Assembly: GCA_903903925.1 (NCBI GenBank)
Contig: CAIVAU010000178.1
Location: 1-49,926 of the forward strand
Origin: an uncultured cyanobacterium
GTDB taxonomy: Bacteria > Cyanobacteriota > Cyanobacteriia > Cyanobacteriales > Nostocaceae
Length of the DNA: 49,926 nt
Direction of reading: 5' to 3'
In this document: in pieces, positions 48,486-49,926 of the stretch
How the letters are laid out: every line of letters begins with the position of its first letter
How positions within the stretch are numbered: the stretch's first letter is position 1
Translations under genes and position numbers: made by a program
Notes under the pieces: model-generated
Databases searched by the model: none
Told to the model about the DNA's origin: nothing
Seen by the model: the letters and a program-made list of their open reading frames with translations, nothing else

Positions 48486-49926
48486 TTAAACCCCCTACAG
48501 CTTGTGATGTTAGTATTTCCTGTGCCTCATCTTCCGATAGTTGCTCGATTTCTGCTAATGCTTGAGCTAGCGCTTCCTGATCTGTCTGCTCAGCCAGTTT
48601 TTGGAGCATCACCTCAGCCAACTCAGCTACAGTCGGTGCACTAAAGAGGCTCTTATAAGGCAGTTCGATCTCAAAGGTTTTGCACAGCCGAGAAACAAGC
48701 TGGGCAGCAAATAAAGAATCTCCTCCCAACTCAAAGAAATTGTCGCGGACACCCACCGGTTCAACACCTAGGATTTGTTGCCAAATCTCAGCAAGTGTGC
48801 TTTCAATTTCGCTAGAGGGAGCAACATAAGCATTCCCCAGTTGAGGCTTGGGATAGTTTGTCACCTGGGCTAATTCATGTTTGAACGACTTGACAGAATT
48901 CTTGCTGTGAAATTGGGTCAGAATATTTTGCGTTGAGACAATGACCTGGGGTACTGTTGCACAGCTATGAATACGTCTAAACGCCTCAATGCCTTCTGAA
49001 ACGGTCATTCCTGCCGCTAGATCTTCCCCTGTTATTGCTTTATGCCGTGCTTCAACAGCAACTGCCATGCCTAGTCCGTTCCATCTATCCCAGTTGATTG
49101 ATATGGTGAAACTGCTATTTTGAGATGTTTTGTAGTGAGCAAACGCATCAAGAAAAGCATTTTCCGCAGTATAGTCTACAATCCCTGGTGCACCAGCAAA
49201 TGAACTCAGTGATGAACAAAGAACGAAGAAATCTAGTTGAGTGTCCTTAAATAGAACATCGAGTACTCGTGTTCCCCTAACTTTTGGTGCTAGGGCACTT
49301 GCTACTGCTTCTAGTGTTGTTAGTTGAATTATGCCTCCCCCTGGAACTGCGGCTGCATGAATCACCCCATGAATCTGACCAAATTGGTGATTAGCTTTTT
49401 GGATTGCTGCCGACATTTGTTCTAGGTTAGTGATGTCGGCGCTGACCACCATAACCTCTGCACCCAAGGCAACAATTGTTTGCAATTTCCGAATTATAGA
49501 ACTGACGGCATCCTGCGGCTCGTGAGTTAATAACCATTGTTCCCACTCGGAGTGGTTGGGAATTGGCGATCGCCCGATCAGTATAAGTTTTGCTTGTACC
49601 TGCTGTGCCAAATATTCTGCAAGTGCTAAACCAACACCTCCTAAGCCGCCTGTAATCAAGTAAACTCCCGCATCTCTCAACCGAGAATTCCTTTCAACAT
49701 CTCCATCTAATTGGACTGGTTGAAAATCTTGTACCCAGCGATGAAAGCCACGGTAGGCTATGACCTGATCAAAAGAAGCTTTGGTGGTGAGTTCTGCCAG
49801 TAATTGGTCTATGAGTTTTTCTTCTTGCCAAGTTTGTTTTAAGGGCAGAACAACATCAATATCAATGCTACGACAGGTAATGTTTGGGTGTTCTAACGGC
49901 ATAACCTTACACGGTCCTAGAACGAG
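48478..49926 (-). CDS. Type I PKS module, C-terminal part: KR-ACP (partial)
   Basis: The frame is open to the window edge (LVLGPCKVMPLEHPN lies upstream of the first ATG), so this is the 3' end of a larger PKS gene and the true start is outside. The visible part has a ketoreductase: NADPH site VYLITGGLGGVGLALAEYLA and catalytic block FFVLCSSLSSFAGAPGIVDY with TAENAFLDAF, carrying the Ser, Tyr and Asn. An ACP follows with the phosphopantetheine Ser in FFELGGDSLFAAQLV. The C-terminal helix LSEDEAQEILTS probably serves as a docking element to the NRPS, whose start codon overlaps this stop by 8 bp. Ketosynthase and acyltransferase domains would be upstream. Confidence 0.92.
   Translation of the reverse strand, partial: LVLGPCKVMPLEHPNITCRSIDIDVVLPLKQTWQEEKLIDQLLAELTTKASFDQVIAYRGFHRWVQDFQPVQLDGDVERNSRLRDAGVYLITGGLGGVGLALAEYLAQQVQAKLILIGRSPIPNHSEWEQWLLTHEPQDAVSSIIRKLQTIVALGAEVMVVSADITNLEQMSAAIQKANHQFGQIHGVIHAAAVPGGGIIQLTTLEAVASALAPKVRGTRVLDVLFKDTQLDFFVLCSSLSSFAGAPGIVDYTAENAFLDAFAHYKTSQNSSFTISINWDRWNGLGMAVAVEARHKAITGEDLAAGMTVSEGIEAFRRIHSCATVPQVIVSTQNILTQFHSKNSVKSFKHELAQVTNYPKPQLGNAYVAPSSEIESTLAEIWQQILGVEPVGVRDNFFELGGDSLFAAQLVSRLCKTFEIELPYKSLFSAPTVAELAEVMLQKLAEQTDQEALAQALAEIEQLSEDEAQEILTSQAVGGLNE

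Overview
The window reads as DNA from a filamentous, Nostocales-type cyanobacterium. The basis is the many HIP1 octamers (GCGATCGC), the dispersed heptamer repeats built on GACTCCT/AGGAGTC, the TTCAAAATT-type intergenic repeats, the pentapeptide-repeat proteins and the NRPS/PKS cluster. No tRNA, rRNA, CRISPR array, transposase or integrase was seen. Functional calls come from motifs read by eye; no database search was run.

Region 1 (1-7.7 kb) is an accessory flank. It holds a ribbon-helix-helix regulator facing a small gene across a tandem palindromic operator, a small conserved gene, two related pentapeptide-repeat proteins (one membrane-anchored with a caspase-like CHAT domain), a ParB-family protein, and an AIPR-like (abortive-infection type) gene bounded on one side by a long inverted repeat.

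Region 2 (7.7-33.5 kb) is a nearly unbroken minus-strand block that looks like the backbone of a large plasmid or plasmid-like element. It encodes much of a replication machine of its own: SSB and a possible SSB-like partner, clamp-loader delta prime, delta and gamma/tau, a beta clamp with a long tail, a family A polymerase without a 5' nuclease domain, and a prim-pol/PriCT protein. It also carries a TGT/DpdA-like protein (possible DNA or RNA base exchange), two related orphan NPPF methyltransferases, two PD-(D/E)XK-like proteins, a Rho-N-like protein and several small unknowns. Its upstream end is a PRTRC cassette (E, C, F, B, A, ThiF in the usual order) encoding a prokaryotic ubiquitin-like protein, an E2-like protein, a JAMM peptidase and an E1-like protein, followed by an overlapping XRE regulator. 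Four proteins of the block carry QLSLF-like beta-clamp-binding peptides at their very ends, which suggests that they dock on the element's own clamp. No replicative helicase, DnaE, relaxase or initiator was recognised.

Region 3 (33.7-49.9 kb) is different: an ExbB/TolQ-type channel protein, a penicillin-acylase family Ntn hydrolase, and a minus-strand biosynthetic operon read as PKS (KR-ACP, cut by the window edge), then NRPS (C-A-PCP-C-A-PCP-reductase), aldo/keto reductase, glycosyltransferase and MFS exporter. The first A domain has a serine-type pocket; the second is not assignable. The assembly line should end by reductive release, giving a peptide aldehyde or alcohol with a polyketide-derived head. 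Glycosylation, deacylation and export are plausible later steps. The product is not identified.
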